From an uncultured Ruminococcus sp. (GTDB lineage: Bacteria > Bacillota > Clostridia > Oscillospirales > Ruminococcaceae): a DNA stretch of 45,038 nt. The notes below the pieces were generated by a model that was given only the letters and a program-made list of their open reading frames with translations, had not been told where the DNA came from and did not search any database. A program made the position numbers and the translations under genes. Positions 17,044 to 25,164 of this stretch are shown one piece after another. Every line of letters begins with the position of its first letter. The first letter of the stretch is position 1. The DNA is taken from contig CANQWA010000023.1 in the NCBI GenBank assembly GCA_947627445.1, positions 1 to 45,038 of the forward strand. Direction: 5' to 3'.

Positions 17044-17844
17044 ATGGCTAATGCAGAACATACGCTGTTTATGACCGATCTGGATGGCACGCTCCTGCCG
17101 TCAGATAAAGTGATTTCTTCCGAGGATCTGGCAGCCATCCAGCAGTTTCAGAAAAACGGTGGAAAATTTGCTGTGGCGACGGGACGGACACTGCAAGCGG
17201 CACAGCGTTATCTGGACAAATTACAGCCAGATGTACCGGTGATTCTATTCAACGGTGCAGCAATCTATGACACGGCTTCCGGTGAAATGTTGGATGTCAT
17301 TACACTTCCCCCCGAGTCTTTGGAAATCACAAAAATCATTCTGGAAGCGTTTCCTGAAATTTCGGCAGAGATCCTGACGCTCCGGGAAACCTATGTGCCT
17401 CGGATGACGGTTTATGAGGAGGAGCATCTGAAGGTGTGTCAGGTGATACCAAAGATTGTTCCCTTGGAGGATGTTCCCACTCAAGGCTGGTTGAAGGTGT
17501 TGTTTGCCATGCATCCCAGTCTGATGCCGGACGTGATTGCATTTTTCCAGGAGAAAAACTGGACATGCGCCGATTTTGTGCAGTCGGAAGAGCGTTTTTA
17601 TGAAATGCTGCCAAAACATGTGACAAAAGGCAGTGCACTGAGAAAATATCGTTCGTTGGGATTGGCGGAAAACTGTCGTATTGTAGCGGCAGGGGATTTT
17701 GATAACGATCTGGATATGCTGCAAGCGGCAGATATCAGCGCATGTCCCTCCAACGCTCAGCAATGTGTAAAAGAAATTGTGGATATTCAGCTTGAAAATT
17801 CCTGCGATACACATGCGATCGCAGAGTTGCTGACACGGATATGA
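17044..17844 (+). CDS. Cof-type HAD-family phosphatase
   Basis: 266-residue haloacid dehalogenase hydrolase of the Cof/IIB type, usually acting on sugar phosphates or nucleotide-related phosphates. The nucleophile motif FMTDLDGTLL has D12 and D14, AVATGRT is motif II, and the metal motif is GDFDND at 217-222, followed by MLQAADISACPSNA. A large C2 cap domain lies between. ATG 17044 follows AAAGGGG with 6-base spacing; an earlier ATG at 17014 is inside the preceding gene. The substrate is unknown. The gene ends just before the transketolase pair. Confidence 0.9.
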   Translation: MANAEHTLFMTDLDGTLLPSDKVISSEDLAAIQQFQKNGGKFAVATGRTLQAAQRYLDKLQPDVPVILFNGAAIYDTASGEMLDVITLPPESLEITKIILEAFPEISAEILTLRETYVPRMTVYEEEHLKVCQVIPKIVPLEDVPTQGWLKVLFAMHPSLMPDVIAFFQEKNWTCADFVQSEERFYEMLPKHVTKGSALRKYRSLGLAENCRIVAAGDFDNDLDMLQAADISACPSNAQQCVKEIVDIQLENSCDTHAIAELLTRI

Positions 17845-17864
17845 TAAACCTGGAGGTTCAGAGA

Positions 17865-18704
17865 ATGAATGAAATGACCAAAAAGCAACTGCAAGCAACT
17901 GCTTGCCGCGTCAGAATGGGTGTTATTGAGGGCACATATCACGCAAAATCCGGTCATCCGGGCGGGTCGCTTTCCATCTGCGACACACTGACGTATTTAT
18001 ATTTTGCCAAAATGCATGTGGATCCCAAGCAGCCGGAAATGGCAGACCGGGATCGTCTGGTGTTGTCGAAAGGACACTGTGCGCCTGCACTGTATTCTGT
18101 ACTGGCAGAACGGGGATTTTTCTCTAAGGAAGAGCTGAAGTCCCTGCGCCATATTGGTGCGCTTCTGCAAGGACATCCGTGCATTCATATTCCGGGTGTA
18201 GACATGTCCAGCGGTTCTCTTGGGCAGGGCATTTCTGCGGCATGCGGTATGGCGCTGGCTGCCAAAACAGACAATTCTTTTTATAAGGTGTATACGATTC
18301 TCGGTGACGGTGAGATCGAAGAGGGGCAGGTCTGGGAAGCAGCTATGTTTGCAGCGCATTACCAACTGGATTCTTTGGTAGCTATCGTAGATAACAACGG
18401 ACTCCAGATCGATGGAAAGATTACAGATGTCTGCTCGCCTGAGCCGATTCCAGAAAAATTTGAGGCTTTTGGTTGGCATGTGATCCCCATGGATGCACAT
18501 GATTTTGATTCCATCGAAGCTGCTTTTGCAGAGGCAGAAACTATTGTCGGCAAGCCGGTTGCTATCATTCAGACCAGCGTCAAGGGCAAGGGTGTTTCCT
18601 TTATGGAAAATCAGGTCGGCTGGCATGGTAAAGCGCCGAATGAAACCGAATATCAGCAGGCAATGGCAGAACTGACAACACAACTGAAAGAATTGGAGGG
18701 ATAA
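17865..18704 (+). CDS. Transketolase, N-terminal subunit
   Basis: First half of a split transketolase, the TPP-binding part that moves two-carbon units between ketose and aldose phosphates in the pentose phosphate pathway. Motifs are KSGHPGGSLS near the N-terminus and the TPP/Mg motif GDGEIEEGQVWEA, followed by VDNNGLQIDG. The 279-residue length fits the N-terminal subunit family. I chose ATG 17865, 8 bases after GGAGG, over ATG 17841, which overlaps the HAD stop. The C-terminal subunit follows 3 bases later, so both chains should be made together. Confidence 0.95.
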   Translation: MNEMTKKQLQATACRVRMGVIEGTYHAKSGHPGGSLSICDTLTYLYFAKMHVDPKQPEMADRDRLVLSKGHCAPALYSVLAERGFFSKEELKSLRHIGALLQGHPCIHIPGVDMSSGSLGQGISAACGMALAAKTDNSFYKVYTILGDGEIEEGQVWEAAMFAAHYQLDSLVAIVDNNGLQIDGKITDVCSPEPIPEKFEAFGWHVIPMDAHDFDSIEAAFAEAETIVGKPVAIIQTSVKGKGVSFMENQVGWHGKAPNETEYQQAMAELTTQLKELEG

Positions 18705-18707
18705 ACG

Positions 18708-19658
18708 ATGGCAGAGGTTCAGAAGAAAGCAACGAGAGAAAGTTATGGCGAGGCACTTCGTGACCTTGCTGAAAAATATCCCGATCTGGTGGTTTTGGAT
18801 GCCGATCTGGCAGCTGCAACCAAAACTGGAATATTCCAGAAGGCATATCCGGAGCGTTTTTTTGACTGCGGTATTGCCGAAGCCAATATGATGGGCGTTG
18901 CCGCAGGTCTGGCAACTGCCGGAAAGATTCCTTTTGCCAGCACATTTGCGATGTTTGCTGCCGGCAGAGCATATGAGATCGTGCGGAATTCCATCGGTTA
19001 TCCGCATTTGAACGTCAAAATCGGTGCAACCCACGCCGGTATTTCTGTTGGTGAGGACGGTGCGACTCACCAGTGCAATGAAGATATTGCATTGATGCGG
19101 ACGATTCCGGGCATGACAATTCTCAACCCGGCAGATGACGTAGAGGCAAAGGCTGCTGTAGAGGCTGCAATTCTCTATAAAGGTCCGGTGTATCTACGCT
19201 TTGGCAGACTGGCAGCACCGATTTTTAACGACCCACAAACTTATCAATTCACCATTGGCAAGGGGCTGACTCTCCGTGAAGGCACAGATCTGACACTGGT
19301 TGCCACCGGACTGATGGTTTCGGAGGCTTTAAAAGCAGCAGAACTTCTGGAGGCAGACGGAATTTCTGTACGTGTACTGAATATTCATACCATCAAGCCT
19401 CTGGATACAGAGCTGATCTGTCAGGCCGCCCGGGAAACCGGTCTGTTGATAACGGTGGAGGAACACAGTGTGATCGGCGGTCTTGGTGGTGCTGTTGCAG
19501 AAGCAGTTACTTCCTGCTGCCCTGTTCCGGTAGTTCGTATCGGTGTGAACGATGAATACGGACATTCCGGTTCTGCTGTGGATCTGCTCAAGGAATTTGG
19601 CTTGTGCAGTGATAACATTGCAGCAGTTGCACAAAAGGCTTTTTCCGAAAAGAAGTAA
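18708..19658 (+). CDS. Transketolase, C-terminal subunit
   Basis: Second half of the split transketolase: the pyrimidine-binding domain (about residues 5-180; DLAAATKT, CGIAEANMMGVAAGLA, then FAMFAAGRAYEI) and the C-terminal domain (about 190-315; SVIGGLGGAVAE). It must pair with the preceding subunit to bind TPP. At 316 residues it is of usual length. The start ATG 18708 follows GGAGGG, which covers the last codons of the N-terminal subunit. 1-deoxyxylulose-5-phosphate synthase is related but is a single chain. No terminator with a clear T run follows directly. Confidence 0.95.
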   Translation: MAEVQKKATRESYGEALRDLAEKYPDLVVLDADLAAATKTGIFQKAYPERFFDCGIAEANMMGVAAGLATAGKIPFASTFAMFAAGRAYEIVRNSIGYPHLNVKIGATHAGISVGEDGATHQCNEDIALMRTIPGMTILNPADDVEAKAAVEAAILYKGPVYLRFGRLAAPIFNDPQTYQFTIGKGLTLREGTDLTLVATGLMVSEALKAAELLEADGISVRVLNIHTIKPLDTELICQAARETGLLITVEEHSVIGGLGGAVAEAVTSCCPVPVVRIGVNDEYGHSGSAVDLLKEFGLCSDNIAAVAQKAFSEKK

Positions 19659-19793
19659 TCTTGCAGAGGGAGAAATCAAAAGTGGATCACCTGGTGGAAA
19701 CAAGGCGGCTGAGCATTCATTGGTTTTGACCGAGTGAAAGTGAAGCGTTGGCTGAGATTCTGCAAGAATCGAAAGCAGCAATAGAGGAAACTG

Positions 19794-19832
19794 TTATCGT
19801 GAACGTCAAAAAGAATTTGATGTTCACGATAA
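19794..19832 (+). other. Long 17-bp hairpin downstream of transketolase genes
   Basis: TTATCGTGAACGTCAAA (19794-19810) pairs with 19816-19832 over 17 positions with one G-U pair and a 5-base loop. It is followed by AATTATAT-like AT sequence rather than a T run. It may stabilise the 3' end of the tkt message or act as an imperfect terminator. Confidence 0.5.
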
Positions 19833-19901
19833 ATATAATTGAAATAATTGAAAGTGTCTCGTACATCTAAAAGTTTATGCATGTTATGGGCAGATCGGTA
19901 A

Positions 19902-19944
19902 ATAGCAAACGCCAAAAGTTTTTGTCGTTTGCTATCATTTTTTC
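19902..19944 (+). terminator. Intrinsic terminator
   Basis: ATAGCAAACG (19902-19911) pairs with CGTTTGCTAT (19926-19935); inner CAAAA/TTTTG can pair too. CATTTTTTC follows directly. It probably ends the ileS-to-tkt transcript. Confidence 0.8.
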
Positions 19945-20026
19945 ACAAAGTGAGGAATTCTATGTGGTTTCTTTGAAAGATAGTTCTTTGGAAGTTTCCG
20001 AGGAGGACTTTGATTGAGGTGTACAT

Positions 20027-20578
20027 ATGAAAAGAATCAAGCTGGAAGTCGTACAAAAGCTGTTTCTCTATTTTTTCATGGCAGCCGTCATTGGCTGGTG
20101 CTATGAGGTGTTTTTAGAAGTTGTTATCTATCGCTGGGGATTCTCCAACCGTGGTGTGCTGTTTGGTCCGTATTGTCCGGTGTACGGCGTAGGAATGCTG
20201 GCGTTTATGCTATGCTTTAACTGGCTGATGAAAAAACAGCTGAAATGGAGTATCCGCTGGCTACGGCCAATCATCATATTTGTGGGATGCGGTTTGGTCG
20301 CAACACTGATTGAACTAACAGCCAGTTATCTGTTGGAATGGATTACCGGTAGTTGGCCATGGCAGACCTATGCCGATTATGCCATCAACTTTCAGGCACG
20401 GATCGCATTATCACCGTCTATTCGGTTTGGAATCGGCGGTGTTTTATTCCTGTATTTGCTGTTGCCGCTGTTTGATAAGCTGACAGGAATGTTATCAAAG
20501 TCGGCACGGAATTGGGTAAGCGGCATTGCAGCAGGTATTCTCGTGGCGGATCTGGTTACGACTATGCTGCTTCGATAA
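20027..20578 (+). CDS. CmpB-type (PF06541) polytopic membrane protein
   Basis: 183-residue protein with about four to five hydrophobic segments (roughly residues 10-32, 45-68, 82-104, 130-150, 160-180). The N-terminal FFMAAVIGWCYEVFLE and NRGVLFGPYCPVYGVGML are signatures of the family labelled putative ABC-transporter type IV (ABC_trans_CmpB). No ATPase partner is nearby and the true function is unknown. ATG 20027 lies 6 bases after GAGGT. It is isolated from the tkt genes by the terminator at 19902 and is 67 bases ahead of the PRC-barrel gene. Confidence 0.8.
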   Translation: MKRIKLEVVQKLFLYFFMAAVIGWCYEVFLEVVIYRWGFSNRGVLFGPYCPVYGVGMLAFMLCFNWLMKKQLKWSIRWLRPIIIFVGCGLVATLIELTASYLLEWITGSWPWQTYADYAINFQARIALSPSIRFGIGGVLFLYLLLPLFDKLTGMLSKSARNWVSGIAAGILVADLVTTMLLR

Positions 20579-20622
20579 TACGGACAAATCCTCAAAGAAT
20601 GCGATGAAAAAACGCTGCATAT

Positions 20623-20637
20623 CCTCTTGATAAGAGG
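20623..20637 (+). promoter_or_regulatory. Small hairpin over the ribosome binding site of the PRC-barrel gene
   Basis: CCTCTT (20623-20628) pairs with AAGAGG (20632-20637) around a 3-base loop. The right arm is the core of the Shine-Dalgarno sequence for ATG 20646, so the fold would limit translation. The stem is short, and the effect is inferred. Confidence 0.4.
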
Positions 20638-20645
20638 TGATGACA

Positions 20646-20933
20646 ATGATCTGCACGCTGGAAGAATTGCGCAGCAAGGATGTTATCAATGTGGTGAACG
20701 GAGAAAACCTGGGACGAGTAGACGACCTGGAGATGGATGCAGAAAATGCTGCTGTTACTGCATTGATCCTGTACGGCAGACCGCGTGTTTTAGGCCTTTT
20801 CGGATCAAGGGATAATTGTATCATCGGATTTCGCCAGATCCAGCTGATCGGACGGGATGTGATTCTGGTACGGTTGGAACATTCGGAGTTTTGTAAAAAA
20901 GGCACAAATGAAAAACGAATAATTCGGCGATAA
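20646..20933 (+). CDS. YlmC/YmxH-family PRC-barrel protein
   Basis: 95-residue PRC-barrel protein with CTLEELRSKDVINVVNGENLG followed by a beta-rich core and FGSRDNCIIGFRQIQLIGRDVILVRLE, the typical shape of the sporulation-associated YlmC/YmxH family in Clostridia. Its biochemical role is not established. The start ATG 20646 is 6 bases after GAGGTG; in-frame GTG 20637 and ATG 20640 overlap that site. It is small and ends just ahead of the rpsB promoter. Confidence 0.78.
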   Translation: MICTLEELRSKDVINVVNGENLGRVDDLEMDAENAAVTALILYGRPRVLGLFGSRDNCIIGFRQIQLIGRDVILVRLEHSEFCKKGTNEKRIIRR

Positions 20934-20949
20934 TTTCAAAAAATAACAC

Positions 20950-20978
20950 TTGACGAAAGTGGATTTTTCTGGTATAAT
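20950..20978 (+). promoter_or_regulatory. Sigma-A promoter of rpsB-tsf
   Basis: TTGACG (20950-20955) and TATAAT (20973-20978) are separated by exactly 17 bases, a near-consensus vegetative promoter. A start near 20985 leaves a leader of about 110 bases before rpsB. Confidence 0.9.
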
Positions 20979-20994
20979 ATTAAGGCAATTCGCA

Positions 20995-21059
20995 CGTCTG
21001 TTTTGGCAGAGCGGGTGCTTCGGACAAACTTTGAAGCTGTGATGCCGTGAAGACAGGCG
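20995..21059 (+). promoter_or_regulatory. Structured rpsB 5' leader
   Basis: The leader can fold as three stacked stems: CGTCTGT (20995-21001) with ACAGGCG (21053-21059, one G-U), GGCA (21005-21008) with TGCC (21043-21046), and GCTTC (21017-21021) with GAAGC (21033-21037). The fold ends about 20 bases before the ribosome binding site AGGAGG. Ribosomal protein genes often use such leaders for autogenous control; whether S2 binds here is inference. Confidence 0.6.
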
Positions 21060-21095
21060 GAGGAAGCAAAACCAATTTTATAGGAGGACTACACA

Positions 21096-21833
21096 ATGGG
21101 CGTAGTATCAATGAAACAGCTTTTAGAAGCTGGCGTACACTTTGGTCACCAGACCAGAAGATGGAATCCGAAAATGGCACCGTACATTTTCACAGAACGT
21201 AATGGTATTTATATCATCGATCTGCAAAAGACCGTAAAGAAGCTGGACGAGGCATATATGTTTGTCCGTGATTTGGCTGCACAGGGTGAATCTGTGCTGT
21301 TTGTCGGCACAAAGAAGCAGGCTGGCGAATCCATTAAGGAAGAAGCTACCCGTGCCGGCTCTTATTATGTCAATGCACGTTGGCTGGGCGGTATGATGAC
21401 CAACTTCACAACCATTCAGAGAAGAATCAAGCGTCTGGAACAACTCCACGAGATGGAAACCGACGGTACATTTGATCTGTTACCGAAAAAAGAAGTCAGC
21501 AAACTTCAGCTGGAAATTGAAAAGCTGGAAAAGTTCCTGGGCGGTATCAAGGATATGAAGAAGTTGCCGGGCGCACTGTTCATCGTTGACCCCCGTAAGG
21601 AGCGTATTGCTGTTGCAGAGGCTAAGAAGCTGAACATTCCAATCGTTGCAATCGTAGATACCAACTGCGATCCGGACGAGATTGACTATGTGATTCCGGG
21701 TAACGACGACGCAATCCGTGCTGTAAAGTTGATTGCAGGCGTGATGGCAAATGCTATTATTGAGGGCCGTCAGGGCGCAGATGATGCTGCGGCTGAGCAG
21801 ACAGAAGAGGCAGCAGAGGAAACTGCTGAATAA
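21096..21833 (+). CDS. rpsB: 30S ribosomal protein S2
   Basis: Small-subunit protein required for late 30S assembly and S1 recruitment where present. The N-terminal [22 protein letters not shown] and VGTKKQA are S2 signatures; [20 protein letters not shown] and [20 protein letters not shown] mark the C-terminal half. An acidic Ala/Glu tail ends the 245-residue chain. ATG 21096 follows AGGAGG. The gene has its own near-consensus promoter and a structured leader, and tsf follows in the conserved order. Confidence 0.99.
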   Translation: MGVVSMKQLLEAGVHFGHQTRRWNPKMAPYIFTERNGIYIIDLQKTVKKLDEAYMFVRDLAAQGESVLFVGTKKQAGESIKEEATRAGSYYVNARWLGGMMTNFTTIQRRIKRLEQLHEMETDGTFDLLPKKEVSKLQLEIEKLEKFLGGIKDMKKLPGALFIVDPRKERIAVAEAKKLNIPIVAIVDTNCDPDEIDYVIPGNDDAIRAVKLIAGVMANAIIEGRQGADDAAAEQTEEAAEETAE

Positions 21834-21911
21834 TTGCATTTCAAAAAATTCACCTGAATATGCGTTCATTTACATGTTCGGGCTATCCATAGATGAGGAG
21901 GATGTTGTTTT

Positions 21912-22838
21912 ATGGCTAATTTTACCGCAAAAGACGTCAATGAGCTGCGAAAGTCCACTGGTGTTGGTATGATGGACTGCAAAAAAGCATTGACAGAGGC
22001 AGACGGCAACGTGGAAAAGGCAATTGAGCTGCTTCGTGAAAAAGGATTGGCAACACAGGCAAAGAAGGCTGGCCGTGTAGCTGCTGAGGGTAAGGTCGTT
22101 GCAAAGGTAAACACTGACAACACCGTAGGCTGTGTGGTTGAAATCAACTCGGAGACAGATTTTGCAGCAGACACTGCGGATTTCAAGGCATTTGTAGAAA
22201 AGGTTGCAGATACCATTATCGAAAGCAATCCAGCTGATGTAGAAGCTCTGAAGGCTTGCACAATTTCCGGCGGCAGCGTAACTGTTGAAGAAGCACTACA
22301 GGAAGTATTCCTGAAAATTCGTGAGAATCTCCAGATCCGTCGTTTTGTTCGCCTGGAAGGTATTCTGGTGCCTTATATCCATGGCAACGGTCAGATAGGT
22401 GTTCTGGTTCAGGCAAATTCTCCGGCAGGTGCTTCTACGGAAGTTCTGACTGCTGTGAAAGATTGCGCACTGCAGGTTGCTGCGATGAATCCGCCGTATC
22501 TGAAACGAGATGATGTGCCGGCTTCTGTTCTGGAAGAAGAGAAGAAGATCATTATGGCGCAGATGGCAGAGGATCCCAAGATGGCTAACAAGCCAGAACA
22601 GGTTCTGTCTAAGATTGCGGAGGGCAAGGTTGGCAAGTATTACAGCGAAAACTGTCTGCTGGAGCAGAGCTTTGTCAAGGAAAATAAGGTTTCTGTTCAG
22701 GAATATGTAGACAGTGTGGCAAAGTCTGCGGGTACAACCATTGAGATTACCAATTTTGTTCGTTTCGAGCGCGGTGAAGGTATTGAGAAAAAAGAAGATA
22801 ATTTTGCTGACGAAATTGCCAGCATGATTCAATCATGA
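21912..22838 (+). CDS. tsf: Translation elongation factor Ts
   Basis: Guanine nucleotide exchange factor that recycles EF-Tu-GDP. The UBA-like N-terminal region FTAKDVNELRKSTGVGMMDC is diagnostic, followed by KKALTEADGNVEKAIELLRE and the EF-Tu contact region with EINSETDFAA. The 308-residue protein has the long two-subdomain core seen in many Firmicutes. ATG 21912 follows GAGGAGGATG. It is 78 bases after rpsB, is presumably co-transcribed, and is followed by a strong terminator at 22870. Confidence 0.99.
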   Translation: MANFTAKDVNELRKSTGVGMMDCKKALTEADGNVEKAIELLREKGLATQAKKAGRVAAEGKVVAKVNTDNTVGCVVEINSETDFAADTADFKAFVEKVADTIIESNPADVEALKACTISGGSVTVEEALQEVFLKIRENLQIRRFVRLEGILVPYIHGNGQIGVLVQANSPAGASTEVLTAVKDCALQVAAMNPPYLKRDDVPASVLEEEKKIIMAQMAEDPKMANKPEQVLSKIAEGKVGKYYSENCLLEQSFVKENKVSVQEYVDSVAKSAGTTIEITNFVRFERGEGIEKKEDNFADEIASMIQS

Positions 22839-22869
22839 TTGCTTTTTTGACACAATTCCGTTAAAAATT

Positions 22870-22900
22870 GGGCATGGCGAAAAGTCATGCCCCTTTTTTT
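22870..22900 (+). terminator. Intrinsic terminator after tsf
   Basis: GGGCATG (22870-22876) pairs with CATGCCC (22886-22892) around a 9-base loop and is followed by C and seven T residues. It closes the rpsB-tsf operon. Confidence 0.92.
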
Positions 22901-22921
22901 GAGTTTTTTAGCAAAAATGAC

Positions 22922-22950
22922 TTTACATTTCATGAAAAATAGTGTAGAAT
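22922..22950 (+). promoter_or_regulatory. Sigma-A promoter of the pyrH-frr-uppS operon
   Basis: TTTACA (22922-22927) and TAGAAT (22945-22950) are 17 bases apart; each matches five of six consensus positions. A start near 22957 would leave a leader of about 70 bases. The promoter lies just after the tsf terminator. Confidence 0.8.
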
Positions 22951-22974
22951 AGATATAGCAGACTTTTTGCGATG

Positions 22975-22997
22975 CCGGAAGACCTTGATACTTCCGG
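22975..22997 (+). promoter_or_regulatory. Hairpin in the pyrH leader
   Basis: CCGGAAG (22975-22981) is perfectly complementary to CTTCCGG (22991-22997) with a 9-base loop. No T run follows. It lies between the predicted transcription start and the pyrH ribosome binding site and may protect the 5' end or modulate translation. Confidence 0.5.
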
Positions 22998-23026
22998 ATA
23001 ACGAAAAATGGAAAGGAATTGGAAGC

Positions 23027-23740
23027 ATGGAACTAAAATATAAACGTGTCCTTTTAAAGCTCAGCGGCGAAGCACTTGCCGGTGAGAAAAAAGTCGGTCT
23101 GGACGGCGATACGATGCTGCCTATTTGCGAAGCCATCAAAAAATGCGTAGATGCAGGCGTTCAAATGGGAATTGTGGTCGGCGGCGGCAATTTCTGGCGC
23201 GGTAGAACCAGCCCGAATATGGATCGCACCCGTGCGGATCATATTGGCATGCTGGCAACTACCATGAATGCATTGGCTGTGGCAGATATGCTGGAATCCC
23301 TCGGTGTGGATGTCCGTGTGCAGACAGCTATCAGTATGCAGCAGATTGCTGAACCATATATCCGAAATCGGGCGATCTCTCATATGAAAAAGGGCAGAGT
23401 TGTGATCTTTGGCTGCGGCACAGGAAGTCCGTTTTTTTCAACGGATACAGCTGCGACCCTGCGTGCAGTAGAGATTGAAGCAGACATTCTCTTAAAGGCA
23501 ACCATGGTAGATGGTGTTTACGACAAGGATCCCCATAAATATAACGATGCCGTTCGATACGATAGCCTGACATTCAGCGATGTACTGGGAAGTGCTTTGC
23601 AGGTCATGGACAGCACGGCTGCCTCTATGTGCCGTGACAATCAGATGCCCATGCTGGTTTTTGATCTGAGCCGACCGGACAATATTTATGACGCCGTGAT
23701 GGGTAAGGATGTGGGAACAGTCGTGGCAGAAAATGCGTAA
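23027..23740 (+). CDS. pyrH: Uridylate kinase (UMP kinase)
   Basis: Hexameric bacterial UMP kinase that phosphorylates UMP to UDP with ATP. It belongs to the amino acid kinase fold: [14 protein letters not shown] at the N-terminus, [12 protein letters not shown] for phosphate binding, and [19 protein letters not shown] further on, with [12 protein letters not shown] 23027 lies 9 bases after AAAGGA; the open frame extends back to a TTG at 22967, which lacks support. The protein is 237 residues. frr follows, giving the conserved rpsB-tsf-pyrH-frr order. Confidence 0.98.
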   Translation: MELKYKRVLLKLSGEALAGEKKVGLDGDTMLPICEAIKKCVDAGVQMGIVVGGGNFWRGRTSPNMDRTRADHIGMLATTMNALAVADMLESLGVDVRVQTAISMQQIAEPYIRNRAISHMKKGRVVIFGCGTGSPFFSTDTAATLRAVEIEADILLKATMVDGVYDKDPHKYNDAVRYDSLTFSDVLGSALQVMDSTAASMCRDNQMPMLVFDLSRPDNIYDAVMGKDVGTVVAENA

Positions 23741-23812
23741 ACCATATAGATGATCTTGATATGCATATTTTGAATGGATCCATCTTACAATAAAAACGAA
23801 AGGAGTCTCGCT

Positions 23813-24385
23813 GTGCGAGAAGATACTGCTATGAAAGAATTGATCAAAGAAATGGAAGAAAAGATGAAAAAGTCACTGAGACGGTTGTCTCAGGAATATT
23901 CCACCATTCGTGCAGGCCGTGCAAATCCGGCTGTCTTGGATAAGGTGAACGTGGATTATTATGGGGTTCCTACACCGATTCAGCAGATGGCTGCTGTTTC
24001 GGTTGCAGAAGCACGCATTCTTGTCATTCAGCCATGGGATGTTTCTACCTTAAAGCCGATTGAAAAAGCAATCCTTGCATCGGATATCGGCATCACGCCT
24101 ACCAATGATGGCAAAGTACTGCGTCTGGTGTTCCCCCAACTGACAGAAGACCGTCGGAAGGAGCTCTGCAAAGATATTAAAAAACTGGGAGAAGATACTA
24201 AGGTAGCTGTCCGTAATGTACGCCGTGATTTCATGGAAAAGCTGAAGGCAAAGAAAAAGGCAAACGAGCTGACTGAGGATGAAGTAAAAGACGGCGAAAA
24301 GCAGATCCAGAATGCAACAGATAAATACATTAAGGAAGTAGACGCAGTGGTTTCTGATAAAGAAAAGGAAATCATGAGCATTTGA
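23813..24385 (+). CDS. frr: Ribosome recycling factor
   Basis: With EF-G it splits post-termination ribosomes. The long three-helix-bundle domain includes EYSTIRAGRANPAVLDK and the small beta domain VDYYGVPTPIQQMA. The C-terminal helix ends RNVRRDFMEKLKAKKK and ELTEDE. The preferred start is GTG 23813, 7 bases after AAAGGAG, giving 190 residues. ATG 23831 would give 184, close to the usual 185, but has a poorer ribosome binding site; ATG 23774 lies upstream of the Shine-Dalgarno sequence. It is followed by uppS after 18 bases. Confidence 0.97.
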   Translation: MREDTAMKELIKEMEEKMKKSLRRLSQEYSTIRAGRANPAVLDKVNVDYYGVPTPIQQMAAVSVAEARILVIQPWDVSTLKPIEKAILASDIGITPTNDGKVLRLVFPQLTEDRRKELCKDIKKLGEDTKVAVRNVRRDFMEKLKAKKKANELTEDEVKDGEKQIQNATDKYIKEVDAVVSDKEKEIMSI

Positions 24386-24403
24386 CGATAGGAGTTGTGC
24401 CCT

Positions 24404-25159
24404 ATGGGTTTGCCATTTTTTAAGAAAAATGAATCCAAATCTGATTCTTCGATACTCCTGCCGGAACAAATGCCACAGCATGTAGGTTTTATCATGGACG
24501 GCAATGGTCGCTGGGCGACAAAGCGTGGTATGCCCCGCACCTTTGGTCATCGTGAAGGTGCGAAGAATTTTCGGGATCTGTCCCTGTACTGCCGAGAAAT
24601 CGGCATTCAGAACGCATCTTTCTATATGTTTTCCACAGAAAACTGGAAACGCCCCAAAGAAGAAGTCGATACCCTGATGGATATTTTCTGGGAGTATCTC
24701 AATGATGCTGACCAGTATCTGGATCGCCGTGTCCGTATGATATTTGTAGGCGACCGTGCGCCGCTCCAGGATCGTCTGAAAAAGCGGATGCGTGAGTTGG
24801 AGGAGGATTCCAAGGATTTTGAAAAAATGAATCTGATCCTTTGCATCAACTATGGCGGACGCGACGAGATCCGCTATGCTGCCCAGCAGATTGCCCGTGA
24901 AGTGCAGGCTGGCACATTGCAAGTGGATGATATCACAGAACAAACAGTAGAGGATCATCTCTATACTGCCGGATTGCCCAATGTGGATTTTCTGATCCGC
25001 ACCAGCAATGAATACCGCCTCTCGAATTACCTGATCTGGCAGTGTGCCTATGCAGAATACTACTTCACCGATGTCCATTGGCCTGATTTTCATCAGAAGG
25101 AACTAAACAAAGCTCTGGCTGAATTTGCCAAGCGCGGCAGACGATTTGGAGGTATCTGA
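24404..25159 (+). CDS. uppS: Undecaprenyl diphosphate synthase
   Basis: cis-Prenyltransferase that adds isopentenyl units to farnesyl diphosphate, making the C55 lipid carrier for cell wall synthesis. FIMDGNGRWA with catalytic D32 is the family signature; it is followed by GHREGAKNFRDL, FSTENWKRP, and near the end the IPP-binding RTSNEYRLSNYLIWQ region. The 251-residue length is typical. ATG 24404 lies 9 bases after AGGAG. It is next to cdsA, and dxr and ispG downstream supply its C5 precursors. Confidence 0.98.
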   Translation: MGLPFFKKNESKSDSSILLPEQMPQHVGFIMDGNGRWATKRGMPRTFGHREGAKNFRDLSLYCREIGIQNASFYMFSTENWKRPKEEVDTLMDIFWEYLNDADQYLDRRVRMIFVGDRAPLQDRLKKRMRELEEDSKDFEKMNLILCINYGGRDEIRYAAQQIAREVQAGTLQVDDITEQTVEDHLYTAGLPNVDFLIRTSNEYRLSNYLIWQCAYAEYYFTDVHWPDFHQKELNKALAEFAKRGRRFGGI

Positions 25160-25164
25160 GCGAA

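Larger units (their letters stand above)
19659..20026. other. Gene-free region between tkt and the CmpB-like gene
   Basis: No credible gene was found. It holds a 17-bp hairpin (19794-19832) and an intrinsic terminator (19902-19944). Short open stretches without ATG starts read protein-like, for example one ending SLEVSEEDFD just before the next gene and one containing ALAEILQESKAAIEE. These could be decayed gene pieces, but they have no start or recognisable family. Confidence 0.5.
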
